Assembly (NCBI GenBank): GCA_019426215.1
Contig: CM033401.1
Location: 20,031,134-20,095,133 of the forward strand
Direction: 5' to 3'
Length of the DNA stretch: 64,000 nucleotides
From: Buddleja alternifolia
Taxonomy: Eukaryota; Streptophyta; Magnoliopsida; Lamiales; Scrophulariaceae
Each line of letters opens with the position of its first letter. The stretch's first letter is position 1. Positions 46,952 through 58,615 of the stretch are shown here, piece after piece. The notes beneath the pieces were generated by a model. It was not told where the DNA came from. It was given only the letters and a program-made list of their open reading frames with translations, and made no database searches. The position numbers and the translations under genes are program-made.

Positions 46952-47670
46952 GTCAAACGCTTAAGTTAGATAAAGATGGAAGTGGGAAGAAGGTTGATAT
47001 CACTAATTATAGAGGTATCATTGGATCACTTCTTTATCTTACTTCCAGTAGACCTGATATTATGTTTTCGATATGCATGTGCGCCCGTTTTTAAGCTGAT
47101 CCTAAAGAGTCACACCTTATTGCTGCTAAGAAGATCCTTAAAAACCTAAAAGGCACACGAAGTGTGGGCTTATAGTATCCAAGGGACTCTCCTTTTGAAC
47201 TAATTGGTTACTCAGATGTAGATTTTGCAGGTTGCAAAATACATCGTAAGAGTACTAGTGGTACGTGTCAATTTCTAGGTGATAGGTTAGTTTCATGGCA
47301 TAGTAAGAAACAACAATCGAAAGCTACCTCTACAGCTGAAGCCGAGTATGTAGTTGCAGAAAGTTGTTGTGCACAAGTGTTATAGATGAGGCAACAACTT
47401 AGAGATTATGGTATAATCCTAGGTCCAACCCCTATTCATTGTGATAACCAAAGCGCTCTAGCCATGACTCAGAACCCTGTTCTTCACTCTAGAACTAAAC
47501 ATATTGACATCAGATATCATTTTCTTCCTGACCATGTTCAAAAGAAAGATATCTCCATGCACTTTATCGAAACTGACAAACATTTGGCAGATATCTTCAC
47601 CAAAGCGCTCAATGAACAACATTTTTTCACTTTGACAAGTGAATTAGGTATGACCGATTTAAATGCTTAA
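46948..47670 (+). pseudogene. Copia RNase H
   Basis: It continues in another frame with YRGIIGSLLYL, SRPDIMF, GYSDVDFAG, KSTSGTCQFLG and STAEAEYV. Stops at about 47092, 47174 and 47383 fall at codons that are normally Gln or Trp. The last open part (47386-47670) has HCDNQSALAM, TKHIDIRYHF and DIFTKAL, the usual end of plant copia pol. Confidence 0.9.
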
Positions 47671-48490
47671 GCATCATGCATCATATTTTATTAGACATAT
47701 AATTTAGGGGGAATCCACTTTATTTATATCCAAAAGATCTTTGAAAAGTTGTTACTAGTTATCGAATTTAAAGGGAACCTTAAAATTGTACTTGGAACAT
47801 ATATGTAAGCGTCAATGATCAAAAACTTTCATATGCATGATCATCAACGCTCAGAATTATTTCTGCATAATATGTTGGACGCTCAAGTATAGAAAGATTT
47901 TGATCTCAAGTCAATATAAATTTTACCAGTAATACGTGTCAAGCGTTGAACATATTCCACTCAACACTTAATATAAAAATTGTTTATAAAACTCATGCAT
48001 AAATTTTACACGCCTCTTGAACTAGTGGATAGACTCAAAAGTCTATTATGTACTCTATCTACATGCTTCTATCACATCAAATTGGCGGAAAATCAAAACT
48101 TTTCAAAATGATGGTTCAGAGTTAGTACATGTCTGGGTACGTGTCAGTATACCATCAAGCGTGTGCATTACACTCTGAAAATGCCAAACGTTTTAAAATT
48201 TTTACTCGGACTTCAAATCTTTATATATGAGAGTTACCAAATGTAACTTCTCTCTCTTGCTTAAAACTCGCGTCCGCAGTTAAATTTTTCATGGCTGAGA
48301 TTAAATAACTTTACACATGTTTAAATCCTACAGAGACGAGAGAACACAAGTTTCAAAAATTCCTTTACTGTGTCATTTAAAACAAAATTTCTGCAGCGAT
48401 ATTATTCACTCTTACTCAAAGCTTTCTACAAAATTACTATCTCTCTCTCTTCCTCCAAAAGAAAATCTCAGTTCATCCTTTTCACTAAAA
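47671..48490 (+). other. Spacer between pol and the extra ORF, promoter-like
   Basis: No ORF is assigned except a read-through of the next gene up to 48317. It holds many AGCGTC/GACGCT-type motifs (47808, 47878, 47940). From 48221 it looks like a plant promoter and 5' leader: TTTATATATGA, then TCTCTCTC tracts at about 48248-48258 and 48437-48452, then AAAATGGC at the ATG. Confidence 0.5.
48221..48230 (+). promoter_or_regulatory. Possible internal TATA box
   Basis: TTATATATGA about 265 bases upstream of the extra-ORF ATG, with pyrimidine patches about 20 and 215 bases downstream. Such TATA-like strings are common in AT-rich plant DNA, so this is a hypothesis. Confidence 0.3.
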
Positions 48491-49639
48491 ATGGCTCCAA
48501 AGAAATCTACTGCTACTTCTGCCGAGCCTACCATCAAGGTTACTGAAGGCCTTGTTGTCGACTGGAAATTTCTGTATGAACAACCTCAGATCAACCTGAC
48601 AGATATGATGGACCTGGTAACCAAGGCTGGGCTTAAAACATTCTTGACTCAATACTCCTATCTATTTCTGATGGAAGTCGATACCTTCTGGAAGATTGCT
48701 AAACTATCCGCGGACAAGAAGTCTATCTTTTGTCTCATTCCTCTATCGAAGAAGGAGTCACCAAAGGAATTCGTATTGTCTGCTGCTTTCATTGCCAAGA
48801 ACTTCAATCTTCCAAATGAGGGTGAGGCATTGGATTGTGTTACTCTGGAACAAATCAAAGAAGCATGGTCTACTATGAATGCTTATGACGGTGTACCCTA
48901 CAAACAGCACTTTGAAAAGAAAGATTTAGTGTCCAAATACCGTCTGATGGTTGATTTCTGCAGTAAGACCATAGAATGCAAAGTGGGTACCTTTGATAAG
49001 GTGAACCCAATGCAATTTCAGATGATGACGGCGATACTCCTCAACATCAAGATCAACTGGAGTGAGTATGTCTTTGGAAGGTTTTGGGATTGTTTAAGCG
49101 CCCCAAATAAACCTTATGGGCTTATTTTGAGTGACCTACTATATCGATCAGGGTGTGTCTACTCATCTAGTCATCCACTGAATAAGGCCAAGCTACTGGG
49201 AAAAAGGATTCTGAACAATCTCTTCAATCCTCCCAAAGTTGGTGGTGCTGCTAGACCACTCTCTAAGCATTTAGAAGTACGTGAAGCGTCCGATGAGGAG
49301 GTTGAGCGTCCTGCTCAAGAAGAAGTCGTGAAGCATCCTGCTGTTACCAAGAAGAGGGCTCCCAGAAAACCCAAGGCTCAAGTTGTTCATTCTCCTCAAA
49401 AGGACGATGAGAAAACCAATGAGGATGCAGAGGATAAGATCCCTCTGATCAAGCGGAGGAAGCTAGAAAGCATTATTAAACAAATAGACTTAGAGGAACC
49501 AGCTGCCGCTCCTCCCGCTCAAACGCTGAAGCTCGTTGAAGGAGTTAACGTAAAGAAGATTTTCAAGCGTTCCAGGTCAAGAAAGAGTCAAGTTGCTCTT
49601 GTTCCTGAAGAGCCTGAGACGGTTGAGCTAAGCGCTTAA
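48491..49639 (+). CDS. Extra ORF after pol, part 1 (env-position protein, function unknown)
   Basis: I chose the ATG at 48491 (AAAATGGC context); the frame is open to 48317, but that part reads like a leader. It encodes 382 aa. Residues about 20-250 are a folded-looking domain with LTDMMDLVTKAGL, FIAKNFNLP, KYRLMVDFCSKTIECK and a LLYRSGCV segment. In layout it recalls the 'putative plant transposon protein' domain of other plant retroelement ORFs (tentative). Residues about 260-380 are charged, with basic clusters KKRAPRKPK, IKRRKLE and KRSRSRK that look like nuclear localisation signals. No signal peptide or membrane segment is evident. It lies where sireviruses carry an env-like gene. The TAA that ends it may be a decay stop, because related coding continues downstream. 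Confidence 0.65.
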   Translation: MAPKKSTATSAEPTIKVTEGLVVDWKFLYEQPQINLTDMMDLVTKAGLKTFLTQYSYLFLMEVDTFWKIAKLSADKKSIFCLIPLSKKESPKEFVLSAAFIAKNFNLPNEGEALDCVTLEQIKEAWSTMNAYDGVPYKQHFEKKDLVSKYRLMVDFCSKTIECKVGTFDKVNPMQFQMMTAILLNIKINWSEYVFGRFWDCLSAPNKPYGLILSDLLYRSGCVYSSSHPLNKAKLLGKRILNNLFNPPKVGGAARPLSKHLEVREASDEEVERPAQEEVVKHPAVTKKRAPRKPKAQVVHSPQKDDEKTNEDAEDKIPLIKRRKLESIIKQIDLEEPAAAPPAQTLKLVEGVNVKKIFKRSRSRKSQVALVPEEPETVELSA

Positions 49640-50534
49640 GTTGCTATTGAGACAAGTTCTAAAGGTAAGTTTATTTCTTCCCGCAGCATTCTATTCCTAC
49701 ATCTGTAGAAGATCCTACTCTTATAGAGGACAATTCTTGTGCTACAGCTTTAGTTCCAGCTGCTGCTGAAGCATCAACAGACGTCCTCTGGATGTTGAGA
49801 TGACGGAGATTATGGCTATTGCCAAAGACGTTGCCGTTGAAGCTGCTGCAATTGAAGTCGAGGAACCTGCTCCCAAAGAGGTTCATACATTAACTTTTAT
49901 CCCGACTATAACAGAGGCACGCTCAAAAGGTCAAAGTGTTGCTGAGGACGTTACAAATCCAAGACACTTCTTCAAGCTGGACTTACTGAAGACGATTAAT
50001 CATTCAATCAATTATATGCCTCCAGCGCTCGAAGAAGATTTCAATCCAGCAGGATATAATGAAGAAAGATACATTACTGCTGAGAATGAAATTGCCCTAC
50101 TGATTGACATAAACAGTAAAATCACGGATATAGTGTTCAACACTGAGCTGACAGAAATTGAGAAAAAACACTATCTGGCCATTCAACTTGGTAAAACTCC
50201 TGGTCAGATACCGTCTTCTCTTATCCTTCAACAAGATAGAGAAGGAGGTAGAACTCCTAAGTGTGATGCGAATCTGGCTTACTACCTAGACTATGGGCAC
50301 AGCAAGTCAACCGGTTTTGCTCTAAGAAACTACAACATTCGAGTGTATGATCCTTTTCGCCCAACATTTCTCAATCCGTCAGAGGCAGTCTTGAATAGAG
50401 AATGCTACACACATTTTCCTCACATAGCAAACAGTATTGAAAATGTGAATTCTATCAATCCACTTCGACTATGGAAGAATAAAAGAATTCATGTCGGTGA
50501 GCGTCTAGCATCTCTCAGATGTGATTCGAGCTGA
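49640..50534 (+). pseudogene. Extra ORF, part 2
   Basis: Coding continues with frameshifts near 49650 and 49790. The long open part is 49800-50534 (244 codons). It has an Ala/Glu/Val-rich stretch (EAAAIEVEEPAP), then a compact region with NHSINYMPPALEEDF, LAIQLGKTPGQIP and YGHSKSTGFALRNYNIRVYDPFRP. No known family is recognised. It ends by frameshift near 50520. Confidence 0.5.
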
Positions 50535-51176
50535 AGCTAATGCGTACTTTGACCGCGTTTGGAATGCTAACTATTAGATTGATAGATATTGCTTTGAATC
50601 CATTAGAGATATCCACCATGAAGGCATTCGAGCTATGGTCAATGCTGGAACAGATTACTGTATGACAGAGGTAAACTGGGTTGAAGCATATGTGGGCCAT
50701 CGATACTCTTTTCCAGAATTAGTTAAAGCGCCCCACCTTTTTGGCATAGGCATGCATGACACGAAGCATCAATTCGCCAAATATTGCCTTACAAAGCGTC
50801 AACAGAGAATTGGACTTGTTCTTAAGCTCCCAATAATTCGTCATCAGATTGAGCAATGCTTACGTAAAGAGCTTCACAGACTATCCATCACTCCTCTTCG
50901 CTTCAATGCTCAAGCGTCAACCAGTGGCAGTGTTTCAGTATCTAGTTTGAACTTCTCTCCAAGCCACTACGAAGACAATTTTAACATGATGGGGAAGATT
51001 ATGACTCCCCTCTCCCATTTCGACAGAATCTTCACTGCTAATCTCAGACAATGGAATGGCTCAGTCATTAATCCCTTTCAAGGATATCCATTGTTCCCTC
51101 CTATCCGCAAAGAGGTACTTAATCACTATGAGTTTGTCCTCTCACTACTGGAAAGAAATCAGAGACTAGCTCAAGC
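50535..51176 (+). pseudogene. Extra ORF, part 3 (left of Tekay insertion)
   Basis: After a stop near 50578 the frame is open from 50635 to the insertion point. Notable segments are VNWVEAYVGHRYSFPEL, HQFAKYCLTKRQQRI and FEDNFNMM-like YEDNFNMMGKI. It stops being copia sequence at 51176 (duplication CAAGC) and resumes in frame at 60339. Function is unknown. Confidence 0.5.
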
Positions 51177-52916
51177 TGTCACGCCCCGAATGTACAGATT
51201 ATCCATGACCGCATATCCGACGTGTGACGGGAAAAAAAAAACTATTCCTCTCGAACAAACATAAGACTTTTTTTTTTTTTTTTGACAAACCAAAATTTAT
51301 TGTAATATAATATTCAAAAGGTTACAGATTTCATCAAAATGGGAGTTTCGGAAAAAGAGTTACACAAAACTATCACGATACTTTCTAGCTATGTATCGTG
51401 ATTAAAACTCGATCTCCCTTTTCGTACTCGACTATTATCGCCCTTCTAGAAATTACCCTCATTCTCCTGATTTGCAGAATTTTCAGCTGGAGAAAAAAAA
51501 CGTTTAAACACATAAGAAAACTTAGTGAGGTCAAAAGGTGTACGCATAAGAAATTTTAAAGAGTTAAGGTTTAATAAATTTATTTTGACAAAAATAACAT
51601 TATCATGACGATAACAATTAAAAAAATATTCGTGAGAATTTAAGGTTTGATCAAATAATCTTTAACAAGATAATATTATTCCTATGATAAATATAACAAA
51701 TATAAGAAATTAAATTCGTGAGAATTTATTTAGATAATGATGATGCAAAACGGCAGATGCCGAATTTCAGAGATGACCACCTCCTTATATCTTCATTGAA
51801 TATATACTACCTTATCCTTCAGTTGCAGGGAGCTACCCCGCGAAATAATAAACTGTGCCATGCCTAGGTACATGGCGGCACCAGTCACGGTTACAGACAA
51901 ACTCCAGCCTGCCCGTGAAAGGATACCAATAATGATCCCAGACGTAGTGGTCTATACCCGGTAATCCGATATTACCCAGGCGAACTCACGCACCGTCTAG
52001 GTCAGGGCCCGAGAGATACTTTAAGAATTTTGAGTCAGAGTCGTCGATTTGAGCCATGCACATGATAAATATTATTTTCAATATATATACAACTTTTATA
52101 AGAATTTTTTTCTTTCCTTGAAATAAATAATAATAATTTTTACAAAACTATAAGATTTCACAAAGAAAATTTTTAAAGTATTGAACGGAAAGGGTTCGTT
52201 TGGATTCGTCGAAAGACCATAATAAACTTTAAAACTTTAAAAGAGTAAAAAAAAATAAGAAATTTACATAACATTTTTCTATATATATATCTCCAGTTTT
52301 GAAAATACTGATAAAATTTTTAATGACACTCACTGAATTCTTTGCCTGGCAAAACTTGATCTAAGCTTGATTGGCTCTCTAAACGATCACCTCTTCCGAA
52401 AAGGCTTGAAAAAAGACAAAATATGGTATAGAATGTGAAGTGCCGTACGTGTGTGTGAAGGTGTAATTGCTCTCATCACCTAACTTTCCTATTTATAGAA
52501 TTAAAAAGGAGGATGATAAACTCCTAAGGTAAAACGTGTAACTCCTAAGGAAAATCAATGGCCAGCAAGCATTAGGAATTGAAGAGTGTCCTTTAGCATG
52601 TCTCTTGGCATGCCACGTATCATTCTCCTAAGGTGAGTCAAATTTTGCCAATTGAAGATAATTCTTGGCAATTTAAAGAAAGTAACAACCATATGCATTA
52701 TCCTTTTCCATGCAAAAATTCACGTAAGAGATAGCCAAGGTCACAAGAATTTTATCTATCAAACTTGTCCTACTCATTCTCTTTTTACTATGATTTTCTT
52801 GCTTGAAGTTGGTCAACCTAGGGTATTAGCATATACGAGTACTTGGAGTAATATAAATATAATTGGTAAGATACTAAGACTCGTAAAATCCATCAAATCT
52901 TTTCTCGTGCATCACA
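51177..52916 (-). repeat. 3' LTR of Tekay-like element (1740 bp)
   Basis: On the minus strand it follows the polypurine tract AAGGAGGGAGGAG (plus-strand 52917-52933 region) and starts TGTGATGCAC. It is about 22 bases longer than the other copy through single-base differences. The 130-codon ORF at 52652-53044 overlaps the LTR, recurs in the other LTR and is not a gene. Confidence 0.92.
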
Positions 52917-52927
52917 CTCCTCCCTCC

Positions 52928-55900
52928 TTAAAAGAATTTGGTCCCCAAATTCATACCTTTTTTATAGAAAAGTTCAGGGTAAGTTTTTCGCATGTCTTCC
53001 TCAAGTTCCCATGTAGCCTCTTCGATTTTCTGGTTTCTCCATAGTACTTTCACCAGGGGTATTTTCCGAGTTCGTAACTCTTGAAGCTTACGATCAAGAA
53101 TACAGACCGGTTTCTCTTCATAGGACAAATTCTCCTGGAGTTCGAGGGCCTCATTTGAGATGATATGTGAAGGGTCAGGGTGGTACTTCTTGAGATGCGA
53201 CACATGAAACACATTGTGAATTTGGGCAAAATTCGAAGGTAAGCTTAATTTATATGCTACTCTACCAATTTGTTTAATTATTTCGAATGGTCCAACATAT
53301 CTTGGTCGCAATTTATTTCTTTTCCCGAACCTAACCATTCCCTTTCTTGGAGATACTCTCAGAAACACTTTATCTCCTACCTTAAATTCCAAGTTTCTTC
53401 TACGATTGTCGGCATAACTCTTTTGCCTACTCTGAGCTGTCTGAATCTTTTGCCGAATTAATTGTACTTTGTTGATGGCATCTTGAATGATTTCAGGTTG
53501 GAGGGATTTGTCTTTTCCATTTTGGTCAATCTGTTTATGGTCATCCAGATCCCAATGAAGTGGGGATCGACATTTTCTCCCATATAATGCTTCATAAGGC
53601 GCCATTTGAATAGTCGACTGGTAACTATTATTGTACGCGAATTCTATTAATGGGAGATATTTCTTCCAATTACCCCCAAATTCTAGTATACATGCTCGCA
53701 ACATGTCTTCTAATATTAAGATTGTTCTCTCTGATTGTCCATCAGTTTGAGGGTGAGCTGCCGTGCTAAATTGTAACTGACTCCCGAAGTTTTCTTGTAA
53801 TCTTTTCCAAAGTCGAGACACAAAGCGTGGGTCTCTGTCCGATACAATGGTAACTGGTACCCCATGAAATCTGATGATCTTCTTAACATATATCTCGGCT
53901 AATTTTATCACGGCCCAAGTTTTCTTGATAGCAATAAAATGAGCGGACTTCGTTAGACGATCGACTATGACCCAAATAGCGTTATGTCCTTTCGTGGTAT
54001 TAGGGAATCCAGTGACAAAATCCATGGTGATTGATTCCCACTTCCACTCGGGTATGGGTAAAGGTTGTAATAACCCTGCAGGACGTTGGTGTTCAGCCTT
54101 GACCTGTTGACATATTAGACATTTTTTGACGTAGCTGGCAATTTCTCGCTTCATGTTATTCCACCAATAATGTCGCTTTAAGTCATGGTACATTTTAGTT
54201 CCTCCGGGGTGCACCGTATATTGTGAGCGATGGGCTTCGTCTAGAAGCATCTTCTTTATTTCTTCATTACTTGGAACACAAAGTCTATTTCTAAACTTTA
54301 GGGTGCCTTCTGCGTCAATAGAAAAATTGGGAAATATTTGCTTTTTCACGGATTCCTTGATCTGATGAATTTCTGTATCCCCTGTTTGAGCTTCCTTAAT
54401 TTTTGATTCTATCCCCGACTTTATTGTGATATTTGCAAACTTCACACTTCTCTTTGCAGAATCCCTGCAAGTGATTCGTCTTATGGTATTACTATCCTGA
54501 AGTTCACATTGATTAGTACTCACATTCCTACTTAGTGCATCAGCCACTACGTTTGCTTTACCCGGGTGATATTGAATGGTACAATCATAATCGTCCAATA
54601 ACTCCATCCATCTTCTCTGTCTCATATTTAATTCCTTCTGTGAGAACAAGTACTTGAGACTTTTGTGATCTGTGTATATTACAAAGGTTGCCCCATACAG
54701 ATAGTGTCTCCATTTTCCTAAGGCGAAAATAATAGCAGCAAGTTCTAAATCGTGAGTCGGGTAATTATTTTCGTATTGCTTCAATTGCCGAGATGCGTAT
54801 GCGATAACCTTATCCTTTTGCATTAATACACATCCTAATCCTTCTTTAGACGCATCAGTGTATACCACAAAATTTTTGCTGCCGTCAGGAAGTACAAGTA
54901 TTGGAGAAGTCGTTAAACATTGTTTTAGTTTCTGGAAACTTGCTTCACAAGAATCGTCCCATATAAATGGATTTCCTTTTTGGGTGAGCCGGGTTAGTGT
55001 CCGTGCTATCTTAGAGAAATCCTTCACAAATCTTCGATAGTATCCTGCTAACCCTAAAAAGCTACGAATTTCTGTCACATTTTCTGGTCTTTTCCATTTT
55101 ATCACTGCTTCTATCTTAGTGGGATCCACCGAAATACCATCCCCAGATATGACATGACCCAGAAAATTGACCTTGTCCAGCCAAAATTCACACTTACTAA
55201 ATTTAGCAAATAACTTATTTTTGCGAAGTACTTGCAGCACAATTTGAAGATGCTTTTCATGGTCTTCTTCAGATTTGGAGTATACTAGAATGTCGTCGAT
55301 GAAGATCACAACAAACTGATCTAAATATGGTTGAAAGACTCGGTGCATTAGATCCATAAATGCAGCTGGTGCGTTGGTTAATCCAAAAGGCATTACCACA
55401 AACTCAAAATGACCATATCTTGAGTTAAAAGATGTTTTTGGAGTGTCCACCTCCTTGACCTTTAATTGATAATACCCTTGCCTCAAATCCAATTTAGAGT
55501 ATACTCGGGAACCTTGCAACTGATCAAATAACTCATCTATTCTTGGTAGAGGATATTTATTTTTGATGGTGACATTATTTAAACCTCTATAGTCTATACA
55601 CATTCTAAATGTCCCATCTTTTTTCCGAACAAAAAGTACAGGAGCCCCCCAAGGTGAAGAACTTGGACGAATAAATCCTCTATCCAATAATTCATGAAGT
55701 TGGGTTTTTAATTCATTTAACTCGCTAGGTGCCATTCTGTAAGGTGTCCTTGATATTGGGGAAGTGTCGGCCAAGGTGTCAATTACGAATTCCATTTCTC
55801 TATCAGGAGGTAACGCGGTTAACTCTTCTGGGAATACGTCTAATGGAAATTTTGACACCACTCGCACATCTTCAAGTTGTATTGTATCCTTGGGTTTATT

Positions 55901-55936
55901 AATCAGGTAGGCTATAAATCCTTGTTTTCTTTCCAA
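52928..55936 (-). CDS. Tekay-like Pol: RT, RNase H, integrase, chromodomain (1002 codons)
   Basis: An intact long frame; no ATG near the start, since it is normally read from gag-protease. RT has [18 protein letters not shown], and the catalytic FIDDILVYS. RNase H has [10 protein letters not shown] and [11 protein letters not shown]. Integrase has the HHCC finger ([10 protein letters not shown]), [15 protein letters not shown] and [10 protein letters not shown] for the D,D,E triad. The C-terminus has GPFEI and then a chromodomain-like stretch ([21 protein letters not shown], then ATWELE) near 53000-53130, thought to steer integration to heterochromatin in chromoviruses. All catalytic residues are present. 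Confidence 0.92.
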   Translation of the reverse strand: MERKQGFIAYLINKPKDTIQLEDVRVVSKFPLDVFPEELTALPPDREMEFVIDTLADTSPISRTPYRMAPSELNELKTQLHELLDRGFIRPSSSPWGAPVLFVRKKDGTFRMCIDYRGLNNVTIKNKYPLPRIDELFDQLQGSRVYSKLDLRQGYYQLKVKEVDTPKTSFNSRYGHFEFVVMPFGLTNAPAAFMDLMHRVFQPYLDQFVVIFIDDILVYSKSEEDHEKHLQIVLQVLRKNKLFAKFSKCEFWLDKVNFLGHVISGDGISVDPTKIEAVIKWKRPENVTEIRSFLGLAGYYRRFVKDFSKIARTLTRLTQKGNPFIWDDSCEASFQKLKQCLTTSPILVLPDGSKNFVVYTDASKEGLGCVLMQKDKVIAYASRQLKQYENNYPTHDLELAAIIFALGKWRHYLYGATFVIYTDHKSLKYLFSQKELNMRQRRWMELLDDYDCTIQYHPGKANVVADALSRNVSTNQCELQDSNTIRRITCRDSAKRSVKFANITIKSGIESKIKEAQTGDTEIHQIKESVKKQIFPNFSIDAEGTLKFRNRLCVPSNEEIKKMLLDEAHRSQYTVHPGGTKMYHDLKRHYWWNNMKREIASYVKKCLICQQVKAEHQRPAGLLQPLPIPEWKWESITMDFVTGFPNTTKGHNAIWVIVDRLTKSAHFIAIKKTWAVIKLAEIYVKKIIRFHGVPVTIVSDRDPRFVSRLWKRLQENFGSQLQFSTAAHPQTDGQSERTILILEDMLRACILEFGGNWKKYLPLIEFAYNNSYQSTIQMAPYEALYGRKCRSPLHWDLDDHKQIDQNGKDKSLQPEIIQDAINKVQLIRQKIQTAQSRQKSYADNRRRNLEFKVGDKVFLRVSPRKGMVRFGKRNKLRPRYVGPFEIIKQIGRVAYKLSLPSNFAQIHNVFHVSHLKKYHPDPSHIISNEALELQENLSYEEKPVCILDRKLQELRTRKIPLVKVLWRNQKIEEATWELEEDMRKTYPELFYKKGMNLGTKFF

Positions 55937-56328
55937 AGAATTTTTCTTGCTTTTGCCGCAGATATTGCCCTTATGGAGGTGGTTATGTCCTTTCCAACTA
56001 GCTCAACGTCCAATTGACCCGGTACACAAAATTTCACAGTTTTTGAATGACAATCTAACTGTGCGTGTTGTTTAAACAACCAGTCCATCCCTAATATAAC
56101 ATCATATCCTTGGATTGGTAATTCAATCAAATCAGCCCAAAATGTCTTGTTATCGATTTTGAGCTCACAAGATCTAAATATAATATTAGTCACTTCACTA
56201 CTCCCCAGTGGTACACTTACTTCAAAATTGTAAGGTAAGATTTCAGCAACAACATTTAAGTTGGGTGCAAAATGCGAGGCAACAAATGAATGGGTGGCAC
56301 CGGGGTCAAATAACACTTGACCAAGCAT
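55912..56328 (-). pseudogene. Tekay-like protease
   Basis: An open frame of 138 codons with VLFDPGATHSFV (catalytic Asp near 56306) and VILGMDWL, typical of chromovirus protease. It overlaps the Pol ORF by 25 bases in a different frame. The frame change falls next to a short T run near 55935 and fits a one-base loss rather than a programmed shift, since plant Tekay elements usually have one Gag-Pol frame. Confidence 0.82.
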
Positions 56329-56350
56329 ATTAGATATAAGGATGGTACCT

Positions 56351-57528
56351 TCAATTACAGTTGTCGGGTCTGATGTCTCTCCTCCTCCTAGTGTGAATGC
56401 ACGAGCATGAATTTTTGGCCTTCCTACTGGGTTTCCGATCCTCGAGTTTCATTACTCTTAGTTTGTGGAAGTTGTTGTGTCTGTGATGTGGATGCACTTG
56501 TATCATTGGGCAATTCTGGATTAAGTGCTGATCACTACCACATCGTGTACATTTTCCCAACCTTCTCCACAATTATTAGCAGTATGCCTAGAGCGTCCAC
56601 AGTAACTACATTCTTCTTCAGCCTTTTGATTGGTGAGATCAAACCTTTGCTGAGACGAATTTTGACGGGCTGAAAAATTTTCCTGCATGGTCCTTTGAAA
56701 TTTTCCCCCTCTTCCATCTCGACTTTTTTGCCAATTGTTCGGAGCTAGTCTTGATTTCTTACCACGTTCTTCGATTAAACTTAATTCCGCAAGTCCTGCT
56801 TCAATTTCCATGGCTCGCTCCACAGCCGCCGTATAAGTCACTAGACCGCAAGACAGAATACTGCGTTGAATACCAAGGCGTAATCCACGTATAAATTTCT
56901 TGGTACGCCTCATCTCATCCTCTAGTATGTGTGGTGCATATCGAACTAACTTATTAAATTTAGCCTCGTATTGGGCTACAGTATTATTCCCTTGAGTGAG
57001 ATTGAAAAACTCTTGCTCTCTCCTGTCACGTACCACTTGAGGAATAAATTTATCATTGAATTCTTTAACAAAATTTAACCAAGAGTAAAGAGTTCTTTCT
57101 CGATTCCATTTAGCTTCAACCACTCGCCACCAGTGGTGAGCTGCTTCTTCAAATCGAAATGTAGCAAAAGATATTTTCTGATCGTCATTGTATTTGAGAA
57201 CTTTGAAAATCTTTTCTATTTCCTCAAGCCAACCTTCGGCTTTTTGATCATCTGGTTCTCCGAAGAATTTAGGAGGTTGAAAACGTAGAAATCTTTCTAA
57301 GGCTTGGTCAGGAGCTGAGGTATCTACAGGTCTTCCTTGATTTTGAGTTAATTGCATCAACTGTTGAAGAGTCGCAAGAAAAGGTCCTATATTGTCTATT
57401 ACCGGGGCTTGATGTTCGGGAGGGTTATTCTGAGCTGGGTTAGGATTATCGGGGTGATTGACATTGGTATTTGGGTTCTCTTCATGGTGTTGAATTCGGG
57501 GTCTACCTCGTGGACGCGGATGATCCAT
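56351..57528 (-). pseudogene. Tekay-like Gag, frameshifted at the zinc finger
   Basis: The ATG at 57528 starts an open frame of 335 codons: Pro/Asn-rich N-terminus, then the gag core with FLRFQPPKFFGEPDD, AHHWWRVVEAKW and EFFNLTQGNNTVAQYE..F. Zinc-finger cysteines follow (CSYCGRSRHTANNC). A one-base loss near 56570 then moves the frame; the second knuckle (CTRCGSDQHLIQNCP) is in 56351-56572. Two more one-base shifts, near 56500 and 56415, separate it from protease. All lie in or beside short homopolymers. Confidence 0.85.
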
Positions 57529-57762
57529 CTTAAGAAAAGAAAGAAGAAGTAAAAAAATATATAAAAGACACTACAAGGTAAGAAAAGCAAATAAAAGGAT
57601 TTATAAACTTACATACTATTTTACATTATTAGCTATGGTACAAGATACATATACTATAAGATAACTTTTTCCACACCTATGGACATATATATAGAGATTC
57701 TAACATTATCCCAAAGCTATGTACATATGATACATATGATACACCGATTAATACTTAAAAGA

Positions 57763-58299
57763 TTACGAAGCCCTTTCATTCAATTGCCCGCTAAAATTTG
57801 CTTCACTTTCCTCACTTGGTTCCGTTTCTTCCCTTATACTAGATTCACCCCTGTTTACCACCAACTGTCCTCCCAACACCCCAGACGGTTCATCTAAAAT
57901 TTCTTCTGCCTCTTCGGCAGCACGAGTAGCAGAGTCGTGGATCCTATGCATTCTGTCCCTCATATGGTTCCGAAAAGTTGCATATCTAGCTCTTAATTGA
58001 CCTACTTCTCCTCTTAATCCATCTATTTCCGCTTGTTGCTCAAATAGGTGGTTCCTTTGATGCTCAATGACCATTTGATTATCAGCATTATCTTGCTGTC
58101 TAGAAATATATATCCTATCACGATCGTTGGTAATCTCGTGGACGATATCGTCAGGAACATTTCCCGTTCTTTGATCTTCGGGTTGTGGGATATACCACAC
58201 AACTTGTTCATCCCGTCGAACTACTATTGGACCAGGAGGTACTAGATAGCCGTTACTCATACCATTGTTTTGCGGTGGTTCGTTCCCGTTTGCTGCCAT
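57763..58299 (-). CDS. Upstream ORF between PBS and gag (178 aa, unknown)
   Basis: ATG at 58299, about 300 bases after the primer site and 230 bases before gag ends it. Residues about 90-150 form a likely coiled coil (HLFEQQAEIDGLRGEVGQL) and the C-terminus is acidic and Ser/Glu-rich. There is no gag, zinc-finger or membrane motif. The frame is open for its whole length in an element whose gag-protease has shifts. It could encode an accessory protein; I do not recognise a family. Confidence 0.55.
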   Translation of the reverse strand: MAANGNEPPQNNGMSNGYLVPPGPIVVRRDEQVVWYIPQPEDQRTGNVPDDIVHEITNDRDRIYISRQQDNADNQMVIEHQRNHLFEQQAEIDGLRGEVGQLRARYATFRNHMRDRMHRIHDSATRAAEEAEEILDEPSGVLGGQLVVNRGESSIREETEPSEESEANFSGQLNERAS

Positions 58300-58599
58300 C
58301 CTGCCACATTGATCATATGATTATAAAGGTTAATCCTTAACTAAATTATCATTCTAATTAAACAACCTATTTGACTAACTATTCTCCCAATTACCCTATT
58401 ACTAAAAACAGAACGCCCACACTTTACTAAGATAATCATGATGAAACAAAAATTTAATGGGTCCCCCATTTTTAATTTCCGAAAAAAAAAATATATATAT
58501 GTATAAAAACATTTTTTGAAAATAAATAAATAAAACAAATCTAAACCACTTCTATTTGTCCAAAGATCCTATCCTAGCATAGCTCAGGTATTAACCTAA

Positions 58600-58611
58600 G
58601 CTCTGATACCA
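58600..58611 (-). other. Primer binding site, tRNA-Met type (minus strand)
   Basis: GCTCTGATACCA on the plus strand, the complement of TGGTATCAGAGC, four bases inside the 5' LTR edge. Confidence 0.92.
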
Positions 58612-58615
58612 CACT

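Noticed and set aside
52652..53044. 130-codon plus ORF, also at 60069-60383
   Set aside because: It lies in the Tekay LTRs and runs antisense into the end of pol.
55912..55936. Programmed frameshift between protease and RT in the Tekay element
   Set aside because: Relatives normally use one Gag-Pol frame, and several other one-base losses occur nearby in the same element, so an accidental loss or sequencing error is more likely.
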